Below, piece by piece: positions 8,395 through 16,806 of a stretch of DNA of 37,052 bases (position 1 is the first letter of the stretch; the number at the start of each line of letters is the position of its first letter). Source of the stretch: Desulfotignum sp. (GTDB lineage: Bacteria > Desulfobacterota > Desulfobacteria > Desulfobacterales > Desulfobacteraceae); NCBI GenBank assembly GCA_011389575.1, contig JAABUB010000029.1, positions 1-37,052 on the forward strand. Reading direction: 5' to 3'. Under the pieces are notes generated by a model. The model saw nothing but the letters and a program-made list of their open reading frames with translations. It did no database searches and was not told the DNA's origin. Position numbers and translations under genes: made by a program.

Positions 8395-8832
8395 TTACAG
8401 GTCAAAATCCCGGGAGGTGACTGTGTGCTCCATGCGCTGGATCCGCTGGTCAATATTTTCAAATTTGCGTTTGATGCGCTGCAGAGCGGATTCTCTGGAG
8501 GTGGTATAGGACTGGTAAAACTCCTGGTCTTTTTCGTCCTGAAAGGGGACCACAGGTTCGGGTTTTAAAATTAGTCCGGCTGCAATATACAGCACCCCCA
8601 CCGGCCAGAATCCGGTGAATAAAAAAATCAGAAAGGTGATCATCCGCACCCAGAAAACGCTCAAATTGAAATGTTCGGCCACCCCCCGGCACACCCCCAT
8701 GAGTATGCCCCTTCTGGACCGGTATATGCGGTGGTCCCCGGCAATATCATTGAGCTGGTCTTTGAATCTGGTATAATGGTTTCTGCACCGGGCATACCCG
8801 GATTTTTGTCTGCGCTTGTAATGGTATCTCAT
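8395..8832 (-). CDS. pspC: PspC-domain membrane protein
   Basis: A 145-residue protein, third gene of the phage-shock operon. Residues about 35-95 form the PspC domain: LYRSRR-type start (IYRSRRGILMGVCRGVAEHF), then two adjacent hydrophobic segments (VFWVRMITFLIFLFTGF and WPVGVLYIAAGLIL). A charged C-terminal stretch (residues 100-145) is likely helical. In enterobacteria PspC with PspB senses envelope stress and releases PspA from PspF. The basic N-terminal 30 residues (MRYHYKRRQKSGYARCRNHY) are an extension compared with short PspC proteins. It starts three bases after the stop of pspB, so the two are translated from one mRNA. Confidence 0.9.
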   Translation of the reverse strand: MRYHYKRRQKSGYARCRNHYTRFKDQLNDIAGDHRIYRSRRGILMGVCRGVAEHFNLSVFWVRMITFLIFLFTGFWPVGVLYIAAGLILKPEPVVPFQDEKDQEFYQSYTTSRESALQRIKRKFENIDQRIQRMEHTVTSRDFDL

Positions 8833-8835
8833 GTT

Positions 8836-9081
8836 TTAACGGTCCTTTTTTTTGCGTTCTATCAAGATGGTTTCCAATGCTTCCACCCGCTCTTCCATTT
8901 TTGACAATCCATGGTAAATATCCTGGATCATCCGGGTTTCTTCATCCTGGGTCTTGCGGTCCTTTTTGCTGATGCCGCCGGTTTTGGCGGCCCGGATGAT
9001 ACCGATGACAATGAGTCCGACAGTAGCCAGAAACAAAATGAATCCGCCCATGGCGATTCCGATGATTGTCGCACCATGCAT
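8836..9081 (-). CDS. pspB: PspB-like phage-shock membrane protein
   Basis: An 81-residue protein with one N-terminal membrane helix (about residues 5-28, IIGIAMGGFILFLATVGLIVI) and a charged C-terminal coiled-coil (ISKKDRKTQDEETRMIQDIYHGLSKMEERVEALETIL). This architecture, length and position between pspA and pspC match PspB, the partner of PspC in stress sensing at the inner membrane. The ATG at 9081 has GGAGG nine bases upstream. Sequence identity to enterobacterial PspB cannot be measured here; the assignment rests on architecture and gene order. Confidence 0.82.
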   Translation of the reverse strand: MHGATIIGIAMGGFILFLATVGLIVIGIIRAAKTGGISKKDRKTQDEETRMIQDIYHGLSKMEERVEALETILIERKKKDR

Positions 9082-9111
9082 TATAAACGTCCTCCCCCTG
9101 ATGTGGATAAT

Positions 9112-9795
9112 TTACAGTGTATTAGTATCATTTTTCTGCGCTGTTTGGGAGGATTTTAAATCATGCAGCTGGCGTTCAATATCATCATCTGCACTGAGTT
9201 CTTCAAATGTTTCTTCCAGACTGGTTTTTTTGCCATAATTTACAAGATCTGCTTCCGCCTCCATCCGTTCGATGTGGGATTCCATTTCCTCAAACTTCTG
9301 CATGGCTTCTGCGGAATCCACGCGCCGAATTTCCTGGTGGGCCTTTTTTTTTCGCTGGGCCCGGATGTGCCGCTGGACCAGCATGCGCTGTTTTTCCCTG
9401 GCGGATTTGAGCTTGTTTTCCAGCTCCTGGATATCATCTTTGTATTGTTCCACAATGGCACCCAGCTCATCCAGCTCCTGTTCCACTGCCTCGCACCTTT
9501 GGGCAAACCGTCTTTTTTCCAGCAAAGCCTGGCGGGCCAGATCATCTCTGCCCCTGGACACGGCCAGGCCGGCTTTGTGGTCCCAGAAGGCTTCTTTGTC
9601 TCGGGTGTCCTCCAGGAGGCGGGTCACTTTTTTCTGGCTGGCTATGGTGCCGGCGCAGGAGGATTTGAGCTCCACCAGGGTGTCCTCCATCTCCCGGATC
9701 ATCAGTTTGATAAGTTTTTCCGGGTCTTCGGCCCGGTCCAGCATGGCGTTGATATTGGCAGATACAATGTCTCTGAATCGTGTAAAAATACCCAT
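9112..9795 (-). CDS. pspA: Phage shock protein A (PspA/IM30/ESCRT-III superfamily)
   Basis: A 227-residue, almost wholly helical protein starting MGIFTRFRDIVSANINAMLDRAEDPEKLIKLMIREMEDTL, which is the PspA/Vipp1 N-terminal amphipathic helix and helix 1. Long coiled-coil segments follow (LEKRRFAQRCEAVEQELDEL and ELENKLKSAREKQRMLVQRH). PspA coats and stabilises damaged inner membrane and, when unstressed, inhibits the activator PspF. It is the first gene of the minus-strand operon pspA-pspB-pspC. An AAGGAG site precedes the ATG, and a sigma-54 type promoter lies about 75 bases upstream. Confidence is high because the family, gene order and regulator all agree. Confidence 0.95.
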   Translation of the reverse strand: MGIFTRFRDIVSANINAMLDRAEDPEKLIKLMIREMEDTLVELKSSCAGTIASQKKVTRLLEDTRDKEAFWDHKAGLAVSRGRDDLARQALLEKRRFAQRCEAVEQELDELGAIVEQYKDDIQELENKLKSAREKQRMLVQRHIRAQRKKKAHQEIRRVDSAEAMQKFEEMESHIERMEAEADLVNYGKKTSLEETFEELSADDDIERQLHDLKSSQTAQKNDTNTL

Positions 9796-9868
9796 GGTTC
9801 TTCTCCTTGTTGGTGGGGACCAGGTCCCTGTGTTTTCAATTGTCAGATGTCAGATATCGGATATATTT

Positions 9869-9884
9869 AGCAGGAAGCGTGCCA
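9869..9884 (-). promoter_or_regulatory. Sigma-54 promoter of the psp operon
   Basis: On the minus strand the bases read TGGCACG-CTTC-CTGCT. This has the invariant GG and GC dinucleotides at the exact -24/-12 spacing and differs from the consensus TGGCACG-N4-TTGCW at one position. It lies 74 bases before the pspA start codon and is divergent from a gene for a sigma-54 activator, so its role is well supported. Confidence 0.88.
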
Positions 9885-9971
9885 TTGCTGGATCAAAATA
9901 AGATCATGAGTAGTTTTGACAGGTTACAGAGATTACAGGTATGGATCAGGATTGACACAAAAACAGCCATG

Positions 9972-9986
9972 TGGTAAATATTACCA
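9972..9986. promoter_or_regulatory. Candidate PspF binding site (upstream activating sequence)
   Basis: TGGTAA-ATA-TTACCA is a perfect 6-base inverted repeat, followed closely by another half-site-like TGGTA at 9992-9996. Its centre is about 120 bases upstream of the predicted pspA transcription start, in the range of PspF enhancer sites of enterobacteria, and about 70 bases before pspF itself, where binding could also repress pspF. The assignment is inferred from position and symmetry. Confidence 0.5.
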
Positions 9987-10052
9987 TTAAGTGGTAGAAT
10001 TAACTTTTTTGATGTATGATTTACCGTATTTTTTGAGGGGTGCACAACAGGC

Positions 10053-11171
10053 ATGGTTTATTCAGATTCTGATACATCCATGGATCACCATGTGTCCATG
10101 GATGGAGCGGTGGGTCAGTCTGAGGCATTTATTACGTTTCAGGAGCAAATTTCCCGGGTGGCTCCCATTGACCGTCCTGTGATGATTTTGGGGGAGAGGG
10201 GAACCGGCAAGGAACTGGCAGCCGCCCGGATCCATTTTTTATCCAGACGATGGCAAAAACCGCTGGTTACCCTTAATTGTTCCGCCTTAACCCCCACCCT
10301 TATCGGTTCTGAACTGTTCGGGTATGAAAAAGGGGCCTTTACCGGGGCCGGCACCCGCCACACCGGCAGGTTTGAACAAGCGTCAGACGGCACCTTGTTT
10401 CTGGATGAAATCGGTACCATTCCCATGGAGGTCCAGGAAAAAATTTTACGGGTAGTGGAGTACGGCGTATTTGAAAGGGTGGGATCTTCCCGGCCGATCC
10501 GGGTGGATGTGCGCATTGTTGCAGCCACCAACGCAGACCTGGCAGCCATGGTTCAGGCAGGAACCTTTAAGCGCGATCTTCTGGACCGCCTCTCCTTTGA
10601 GGTGATTTATGTGCCGCCTTTGCGGTATCGAAAAGAGGATATCCTGTTGCTGGCCAACCACTTTGCCTCCCGCATGGCCTTTGAACTGGGGTGGAAAAAA
10701 ATGCCGGAACTGACCGATCGTGCCCGAAAAAAACTGTCAGCCTATCTTTGGCCCGGCAATATCCGGGAGTTGAAAAACGTCATTGAACGGGCCGTATACA
10801 AAAGCAGTACCTTCCGCATACACGATATCGTTTTTGATCCGTTTGAAAATCCATATGCCGGCAATCCCGAAACCCTGGAAGAAAAACATCCCCTTCGGCC
10901 AGTGCCGCAGGATCGGGAATCTTCGGCGCCTGTATCAGGCCGGGTGGCACCTGCAATAACAGTGGAAAATATATCTTCAGAAAAGACCGGTCAGAAACAA
11001 TGGACAAAGGATCTGCTGACAATGCCCTTAAAGGAGGCGGTCCATGCTCTGGAAAGACATCGGGTAAAACAGGCCCTGGCGCAAAAAAAATTTCATCACA
11101 AAAAAGCGGCAGCCCTGCTGGGGCTGTCCTATGACCAGTTCCGGGGAATCAAAAAACGTCTGGGAATCTGA
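10053..11171 (+). CDS. pspF: PspF-type sigma-54 dependent transcriptional activator
   Basis: A 372-residue bacterial enhancer-binding protein. It has no N-terminal sensory domain, as in PspF. The AAA+ domain starts near residue 20, with Walker A GERGTGKE (47-54), the sigma-54 contact loop GAFTGA (94-99), Walker B TLFLDE (114-119) and an arginine-finger/sensor region (FKRDLLDRLSFEVIYVPPLRYR). A LWPGNIRELKNVIERAV segment closes the ATPase part. A linker of about 70 residues, longer than usual, leads to a C-terminal Fis-type helix-turn-helix (KKAAALLGLSYDQFRGIKKRLGI). It is divergent from pspABC and would activate it, held in check by PspA. The stop abuts the end of the convergent gene with no spacing. 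Confidence 0.92.
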   Translation: MVYSDSDTSMDHHVSMDGAVGQSEAFITFQEQISRVAPIDRPVMILGERGTGKELAAARIHFLSRRWQKPLVTLNCSALTPTLIGSELFGYEKGAFTGAGTRHTGRFEQASDGTLFLDEIGTIPMEVQEKILRVVEYGVFERVGSSRPIRVDVRIVAATNADLAAMVQAGTFKRDLLDRLSFEVIYVPPLRYRKEDILLLANHFASRMAFELGWKKMPELTDRARKKLSAYLWPGNIRELKNVIERAVYKSSTFRIHDIVFDPFENPYAGNPETLEEKHPLRPVPQDRESSAPVSGRVAPAITVENISSEKTGQKQWTKDLLTMPLKEAVHALERHRVKQALAQKKFHHKKAAALLGLSYDQFRGIKKRLGI

Positions 11172-13262
11172 TCATAAAACCACACCATCATGTTTGGCCA
11201 CCACCAGGGGGTAAATGAGTTTATGCCCCGGGTGCATGGCGTTGAAATCTGTTTTCGGGTTGTATTTTTTCAAAAGCCAGAACGGAATTTCCAGTTGTTT
11301 GAGGCACAAAGACCAGATGGTATCCCCGGATTTGATTTCATAGGTTTCCACTTCTGAGACCACAAAAGAGGCAAAAAAATCTTCTTCAATTTCCCGGTGA
11401 AACTCAAACCGCTGCTCTTCAAACCTCTCCGGATCTGCGGCAGTCAGCGGAATTTTTATGGTCTGGTTGATGGTGATGGGTGTGCCAAAGGTCAGGCGGT
11501 TCAGGGACCGGATCCGGCTGGTGGGGATTTTGAGCCAGTCAGCATAATGACCCAAAGTTTCCTCTGCCTCCACATGGATAATACCCAACCGGGTATCGCC
11601 GGCACCTGTCACAATTTTTTGTATTTTCAGGTTGCTGGTGTCAACCAGAGGATTGATTCTGTCGGGCGAAGGTGCGGGCAGGGCTGCCACATCCCCGGCA
11701 TGGTTTTTTTGTATTTCAGGTGTTTTAACTGCTACATTCACCGGTTGCTCAGGGGCTTTTGCCGGTTCGGGTAAAGAAACAGGGGATTTCACCCGGGCAG
11801 GTTTGGCAATTTTTCTGACAATGGTTTTGGGTCTGGTCTGCCGGCTGTCAGAGACCAGAAGATTTTTCGTATCAGTCTGGTCTGCCAGGATAGTGCCGGA
11901 CATGGCATTGGATTGGTCTTTCACCGGTATGCGCAGATTCTGTCCGATGAAGATCACGGCCTGCCGGTTAAGGTTGTTTGCCAGGATCAGGTCATTGAGA
12001 GAAACCTTGTGTATCCGGGCGATGGCACCGGCAGTATCTCCTTTGGCCACCACATGGAACCGGCTGGGCTTTTGCTTTTCCTGGTAAAGACTTACGGCCG
12101 TCTGTCTGGCATCATGGATCGGAATATGAGCGGGCAGGCGGATCTCAAAATCTTTGGGGATATATTTCTGGTCTTTGAATACCGGGCTGCGCAGGGACGG
12201 ATTCAGGGTGCGGAATTCCTGGATATCCAGGTTCAGTGCCCGGGTGAATGACCGGGCGTTCAGAAATCCTTTGGTTTTGAATCGGGTATATTTCACGGGT
12301 TTGGCAAAAGGCAGCTTTCCAAAATATTGCTGATAGTTCTTGGCTACATGCCGAGCGGCCAGAAATTCCGGGTAAAAGTTTCTGGAGGCAAACTTGAAGG
12401 AGCGGCTCTGGTACCGTAAAAATATGTTTTCATATGTGCCCCTGGCTTTTTGGGCCCGTTTCATGCCGGCCAGTCCGTGGTTGTAGGCGGTGATGGCCAG
12501 TGCCCAGTCCTTGAGCTGGGCATGGTTTCTTTTGAGCAGACGGGCGGCAGCATCTGCGGAAATATAGGGATCCCTGCGCTGGTCCACCACATAGCCGATT
12601 TCCATGAATTGTTTTCCGGTTCCCCGGGTAAACTGCCAGATGCCTGCTGCACCGAATTTGGAATAGGCATTGAAATCAAAGGAAGATTCCACACAGGGCA
12701 GGTACACAAGATCCACAGGCAGGCCATGGGACAAAAAGATGCGTTTATATTCATCAATCACCGCCCCGGACCGGATCAAACCCGCCATGAACTGGTCTTT
12801 GATGCCGGTCTGGCACCGGAGGCGGAAAGCAGCCTGTTTGAAATCTGCCGGGGCTGCATCAGGACCCAGCAGGCCGGCCACATGTTTTTCCAGAGGACGG
12901 ACAGGAGATTTGCCTTTGGCCAGGGCCAGTAAAATGGTTTTGTATTTTTTAAAGGCAGCCTTTTTGACGCGTTTGTTTTTCCGGGCAGCCGTAGCCGTGC
13001 GGTTAGGGTCCAGGTCAATGACCCCGTATATCCGGTCCAGGTGGCGGGAGTCGTGAATTACCCCATGGGACCGACCGTATTGGGTAAAAATCTTTATCCA
13101 GAAGGCCACATTGGGGGTAATGGCATCACAGGCAGGAAAATCTTCGGGTGCAACCCGGGCAGGTTGAGATGTGGTCCCCAGGGCAGGCAGTGCAGCAGTG
13201 AGCCACAATATGACGAAAAGGACAATTATTCCGGGGGCGTGTTTTGTTACCTGGTCAGGCAT
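11172..13262 (-). CDS. MltD-like membrane-bound lytic transglycosylase with three LysM domains
   Basis: A 696-residue envelope protein. The N terminus has a signal-like hydrophobic segment (residues about 9-29). The SLT catalytic domain spans about residues 165-330; the likely catalytic glutamate is E192 in LPCVESSFDFNAYS, followed by GAAGIWQFTRGTG and AITAYNHGLAG. Three LysM-like peptidoglycan-binding repeats follow: FHVVAKGDTAGAIARIH, a weaker one around IHVEAEETLGHYADWL, and the C-terminal YEIKSGDTIWSLC. The enzyme would cleave murein to 1,6-anhydro products. The start at 13262 is chosen over 13307 because AGGAGG lies just upstream and the signal segment then starts normally. A second, smaller SLT enzyme is encoded at 30092. 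Confidence 0.9.
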   Translation of the reverse strand: MPDQVTKHAPGIIVLFVILWLTAALPALGTTSQPARVAPEDFPACDAITPNVAFWIKIFTQYGRSHGVIHDSRHLDRIYGVIDLDPNRTATAARKNKRVKKAAFKKYKTILLALAKGKSPVRPLEKHVAGLLGPDAAPADFKQAAFRLRCQTGIKDQFMAGLIRSGAVIDEYKRIFLSHGLPVDLVYLPCVESSFDFNAYSKFGAAGIWQFTRGTGKQFMEIGYVVDQRRDPYISADAAARLLKRNHAQLKDWALAITAYNHGLAGMKRAQKARGTYENIFLRYQSRSFKFASRNFYPEFLAARHVAKNYQQYFGKLPFAKPVKYTRFKTKGFLNARSFTRALNLDIQEFRTLNPSLRSPVFKDQKYIPKDFEIRLPAHIPIHDARQTAVSLYQEKQKPSRFHVVAKGDTAGAIARIHKVSLNDLILANNLNRQAVIFIGQNLRIPVKDQSNAMSGTILADQTDTKNLLVSDSRQTRPKTIVRKIAKPARVKSPVSLPEPAKAPEQPVNVAVKTPEIQKNHAGDVAALPAPSPDRINPLVDTSNLKIQKIVTGAGDTRLGIIHVEAEETLGHYADWLKIPTSRIRSLNRLTFGTPITINQTIKIPLTAADPERFEEQRFEFHREIEEDFFASFVVSEVETYEIKSGDTIWSLCLKQLEIPFWLLKKYNPKTDFNAMHPGHKLIYPLVVAKHDGVVL

Positions 13263-13386
13263 GCATCCTCCTGTAATTTTACCGCCTGCCATCTGTCGCT
13301 CAGACATCCTGTGTCTGCAAGAAACATTTGGCAGGCATTTTCATCTTCCACTTTTATATCGGATAGCATACAACAAAACTTTTGGT

Positions 13387-14613
13387 CTACCCCCGGCTGA
13401 TGATGTTTCTGTGGGCCATGAGGCGAATGGCGTTGATGCGGATGAATCCTTCGGCATCTTCCTGGTTGTATCCGCCGGCAATGTCCATGGAGGACAGATC
13501 CTGGTCGTACAGAGAGGATGCACTGGTTCTGGCAACCGGATAGGCAACCCCCTTGTACAGTTTGAGGGTGACCTCGCCGTCGATGACCTCCTGGCTCTTG
13601 TCCATGGCTGCCATGAGAAATTCCATTTCCGGACTGAACCAGAACCCGTTGTATATCAGTTCGGCAAACTTGGCTCCCAGCATATCCCGCAGCCGCATCA
13701 CCTCCCGGTCCATGGCGATCCCTTCGATGTCCTTGTGTGCCTCGTGGAGGATGGTGCCCCCCGGGGTTTCATATACCCCCCGGGATTTGATGCCCACAAA
13801 CCGGTTTTCCACCATGTCCAGGCGGCCGATGCCGTTTTCTCTTCCCAGTTGGTTCAGATATTCAAACAATTCAAGGGCATCGGTTTTCCGGGTGTTGTCT
13901 TCCAGGTTGACCACCTCTACCGGTATGCCGTCCTTGAACCGGATTTTGATGCGGGTGGGGAGATCCGGCGCTTTTTCAGGAGACACAGTGTGGGAGTAGA
14001 TGCTTTCTTCGCATTCATGGGCCGGGTCTTCCAGGATGCCGGCTTCATGGGAAATATGCAGCAGGTTGTCATCTTCGCTGTAGGGTTTGGATGCGGTCTG
14101 CTTGGTGGGGATCCCGTGCTTGTCTGCATAGGCCAGAAGATCACTTCTGCCTTTGAATGCCGACAGGAATTCCCTGTTTTTCCAGGGGGCAATGATTTTG
14201 ATCTTCGGGTTGAGGGCATAATAGGACAGCTCAAACCGCACCTGGTCATTTCCCTTGCCGGTGGCTCCGTGGGAAACATAGGCTGCATCCACGTTCCGGG
14301 CGATTTCAATCTGTTTTTTTGCAATCAGCGGCCGGGCAATGGCGGTTCCCAGAAGGTACCGGCCTTCATACAGGGTATTGGCCTTGAACACGGGAAAAAT
14401 ATAATCGGTTACAAATTCCTTGCGCATATCTTCAATAAATACATCAGAAGCACCTATTTTCAACGCTTTTTTTCTGGCTTCTGCAAAATCTTCTTTCTGG
14501 CCGATATCCGCCATATATGCAAACACTTCATATCCCTGTTCCAGAAGCCATTTGAGAATCACCGATGTATCCAGTCCGCCTGAGTAGGCCAGGACCACTT
14601 TTTGTTTTGCCAT
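13387..14613 (-). CDS. argG: Argininosuccinate synthase
   Basis: A 408-residue protein matching ArgG along its whole length. The N-terminal PP-loop is [18 protein letters not shown] (residues about 6-23). It also has the citrulline/aspartate binding blocks [16 protein letters not shown] and [15 protein letters not shown], plus [21 protein letters not shown]. The enzyme condenses citrulline and aspartate, using ATP, in the penultimate step of arginine synthesis in the cytoplasm. AAGGAG stands a few bases before the ATG. No other arg gene is adjacent; the downstream transglycosylase gene starts 125 bases later and may share the transcript. Confidence 0.98.
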   Translation of the reverse strand: MAKQKVVLAYSGGLDTSVILKWLLEQGYEVFAYMADIGQKEDFAEARKKALKIGASDVFIEDMRKEFVTDYIFPVFKANTLYEGRYLLGTAIARPLIAKKQIEIARNVDAAYVSHGATGKGNDQVRFELSYYALNPKIKIIAPWKNREFLSAFKGRSDLLAYADKHGIPTKQTASKPYSEDDNLLHISHEAGILEDPAHECEESIYSHTVSPEKAPDLPTRIKIRFKDGIPVEVVNLEDNTRKTDALELFEYLNQLGRENGIGRLDMVENRFVGIKSRGVYETPGGTILHEAHKDIEGIAMDREVMRLRDMLGAKFAELIYNGFWFSPEMEFLMAAMDKSQEVIDGEVTLKLYKGVAYPVARTSASSLYDQDLSSMDIAGGYNQEDAEGFIRINAIRLMAHRNIISRG

Positions 14614-14713
14614 GCAAACTCCTTGGTATTATAGATTTATGGGCCTATTTAGACGGAAAATCATGCAATAGTCAAGTGCTTATGTCCGGGCCTGGATGCA
14701 AAGGCTGTACCCG

Positions 14714-15604
14714 TCAGGTAAAAATGGTGAGCAGAGCCCCGGATACCGCCATGCAGATGGCCACAGCCTTGTTGGCCGTGATTTTTTCCTTGAGAAATAC
14801 CGCAGCCAGAATAAAAATAAAAATGGTGGACATCTGGTTGAGGATGGCTGCCTGGGAGGCAGTAGTATATTTCATTCCGGCCACCCAGAGGAGCAACGCA
14901 ATATAATTGCCGCAGATGGATGCGGGCAGGGCAATGAGCCAGGACCTGGACCATTTGAGTTCTGCAAGATAGCGCTTTTTTTGCGGATGGCAGGCCACCA
15001 TGATCATGAGGGTGACCACACCGGCGCTCACCCTTACCAGGGTGGCCCAGAATACATCGGTATATTCCAGAATCTCTTTGATGATGACAATACCCAGAGA
15101 GAGAAAAATCATGGCCAGCACACCGGCAATGATGCCGGGCAGGTTGTCCGTGGGCGGCACAACCTCTTCCAGGGCCAGATCTTTTTTTTGCAAAGATCCC
15201 ACCAGAACGGCTGACAGCACCATGAGACCGCCGATGATACCCCCGATGCCCAGACTTTCATCCAGCAGAAGAAAAGAAAAAAACAGCACACAGGGCAGGT
15301 ACAGACACTCCACAATAGCCACAAGGCCGGCTCCCAGGCGATTCAGGGCCATGAAAAAGAACAGGTCTGCCAGGGTAATGCCCAAGAATCCGGACAACGA
15401 CAGAATCAGCCAGCTGTTCAGGGGCTGGTCCGGAAAAAAAGGAATCTGCAGCGCCAGCATGGTGATGGTTACCAGCACCATGGCCACCAGGCTTTTGTAG
15501 ATGTTCAAAGAAATCGGGGAGAATACCTCCCCGCTTTTTTTAAACAAAATAACGGCAGCAGCCCAGAAAAAGGCGGAACCCAGAGCAAACACCGATCCCA
15601 TCAT
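14714..15604 (-). CDS. EamA-family drug/metabolite transporter
   Basis: A 296-residue inner-membrane protein with about ten hydrophobic helices arranged as two EamA repeats. The first begins at residue 3 (VFALGSAFFWAAAVILFKKSG) and the second after a soluble linker (DLALEEVVPPTDN), at LPGIIAGVLAMIFLSLGIVIIKEILEY. Conserved features include the end of the first repeat (LGAGLVAIVECLYLPCVLFFSFLLLDESLG) and its counterpart near the C terminus (TASQAAILNQMSTIFIFILAAVFLKEKI). The substrate is unknown. It begins three bases after the MaoC-like gene and so forms a two-gene operon with it. Confidence 0.88.
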   Translation of the reverse strand: MMGSVFALGSAFFWAAAVILFKKSGEVFSPISLNIYKSLVAMVLVTITMLALQIPFFPDQPLNSWLILSLSGFLGITLADLFFFMALNRLGAGLVAIVECLYLPCVLFFSFLLLDESLGIGGIIGGLMVLSAVLVGSLQKKDLALEEVVPPTDNLPGIIAGVLAMIFLSLGIVIIKEILEYTDVFWATLVRVSAGVVTLMIMVACHPQKKRYLAELKWSRSWLIALPASICGNYIALLLWVAGMKYTTASQAAILNQMSTIFIFILAAVFLKEKITANKAVAICMAVSGALLTIFT

Positions 15605-15607
15605 GGG

Positions 15608-16543
15608 TTACTTTTCCCGGTTCGGCAAATGCAAACTACCCTTCAGATGGGGCAGGCCTTTGTCTGCATCCCGAAGCTCAAACACCACCTGCCCGGGGGT
15701 AACAGCAATATTTTCATATCCCAGGGTCAGGGTTGCAGGCATGAAAATGGGCAGCTTGAAGGCGGCATCCACTGCAAAAGGATGGGAGAAGGTCATGGTT
15801 TTTTCCAGAGCAGCCAGTGTCCGGGCCAGGCTCCACATGCCATGGGCAATGGCCTGTTTGAAACCGATGAGCCGGGCAGTGGCATGAAACAGATGGTGGG
15901 GATTGTAATCCCCGGATACCCCGGCGTATTTGCGGCCTGCGTTTTCCGGCACCTGTATGGTCATTTGTGCTGGCAGTGGCCGGTCCTGGATCTTTTTGCC
16001 CAGACCTTTACCAGGAGCGGGATCACGTGTCAGATAGGTGGATGTTCCCTCCCATACCAGGGTGTTTTTTCGGTGTATTTCCAGACAGAACCGGGTGAAG
16101 ATGCCTTTTGTCGTCCTGGTCATATCCTGGAGGGTGCAGGACAAATCCAGGGGTTCTTCCATGAACACCGGCTGTATTGATGTAAAAGACTGTCCGGTCT
16201 GGATCAGTCCCATGGGGTTGACGGGAAAAAAATCCGAGGTAATGTACCTGCCCAGAATGCCGATAAAAAAGGTTTGAAGGCAGCTGGCCGGAATGATTTT
16301 TTCTTCTGGAGTGCAGGAAAATCCGCATACTTTCCGGTATCTGCGGATGCGGTCCGGGTCAGGCACAAATCCGGGGAAAAGCAATTGTCCTTTTTGAACC
16401 CGGGCCCCAAAAGCAAGCCCTGGTTTTCGTACAAGGGACAAAGCCAGCAGTCTGCAGAAAACAGCCGGCATGAAAGGCAGGCTGTTCAGGCGAACACAAT
16501 GGATCTCTTTTGTCAGGGGAATCTGGGTGATATCGGTGTTCAT
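15608..16543 (-). CDS. MaoC-like hotdog protein (probable (R)-enoyl-CoA hydratase-type)
   Basis: A 311-residue protein whose C-terminal half carries the MaoC/hydratase-2 motif: YAGVSGDYNPHHLFHATARLIGFKQAIAHGMW, around residues 207-238, with the Asp and His expected for hydration of trans-2-enoyl-CoA. The N-terminal half (about residues 60-165) is likely a second, degenerate hotdog fold. Double-hotdog MaoC proteins act on fatty acyl-CoA or related thioesters; the substrate is not visible from sequence. It heads a minus-strand unit with the EamA transporter three bases downstream. The start codon ATG at 16543 has only a weak ribosome site. Confidence 0.83.
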   Translation of the reverse strand: MNTDITQIPLTKEIHCVRLNSLPFMPAVFCRLLALSLVRKPGLAFGARVQKGQLLFPGFVPDPDRIRRYRKVCGFSCTPEEKIIPASCLQTFFIGILGRYITSDFFPVNPMGLIQTGQSFTSIQPVFMEEPLDLSCTLQDMTRTTKGIFTRFCLEIHRKNTLVWEGTSTYLTRDPAPGKGLGKKIQDRPLPAQMTIQVPENAGRKYAGVSGDYNPHHLFHATARLIGFKQAIAHGMWSLARTLAALEKTMTFSHPFAVDAAFKLPIFMPATLTLGYENIAVTPGQVVFELRDADKGLPHLKGSLHLPNREK

Positions 16544-16732
16544 GGGTGGGTGTTTCAGTCCATATCTTTAGAATAGGGTATGTACAAAATATGCCAAATC
16601 TTGTGTAAAGGATTTGAGACTATCCTTGTTTGGGTATGAAGTCAATACGGATGCGGTGATTTTGCTGAAATACAAACAGGTTGGAAACAGGGATCTGAAA
16701 AGTTTTTGTTTTTGAAAAAAACCGGATTGGGG

Positions 16733-16759
16733 TTGACCCGGCCGGAATTAGGGTATACT
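16733..16759 (+). promoter_or_regulatory. Putative promoter for NAD-glutamate dehydrogenase
   Basis: A near-consensus -10 TATACT (16754-16759) lies 15 bases downstream of TTGACC (16733-16738). The spacing is shorter than ideal. It is 48 bases before the ATG at 16807, which has AGGAG upstream. Confidence 0.5.
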
Positions 16760-16806
16760 AGCAAGACCGGTACAGAGGGTTTATAATCATATAACAGGAG
16801 ATCCGA

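Noticed and set aside
13171-14583. A 470-codon open frame on the plus strand, antisense to argG
   Set aside because: It covers the clear argG gene on the other strand, and its translation shows no family features, with low-complexity His/Phe/Gly-rich composition typical of reverse-strand shadows.
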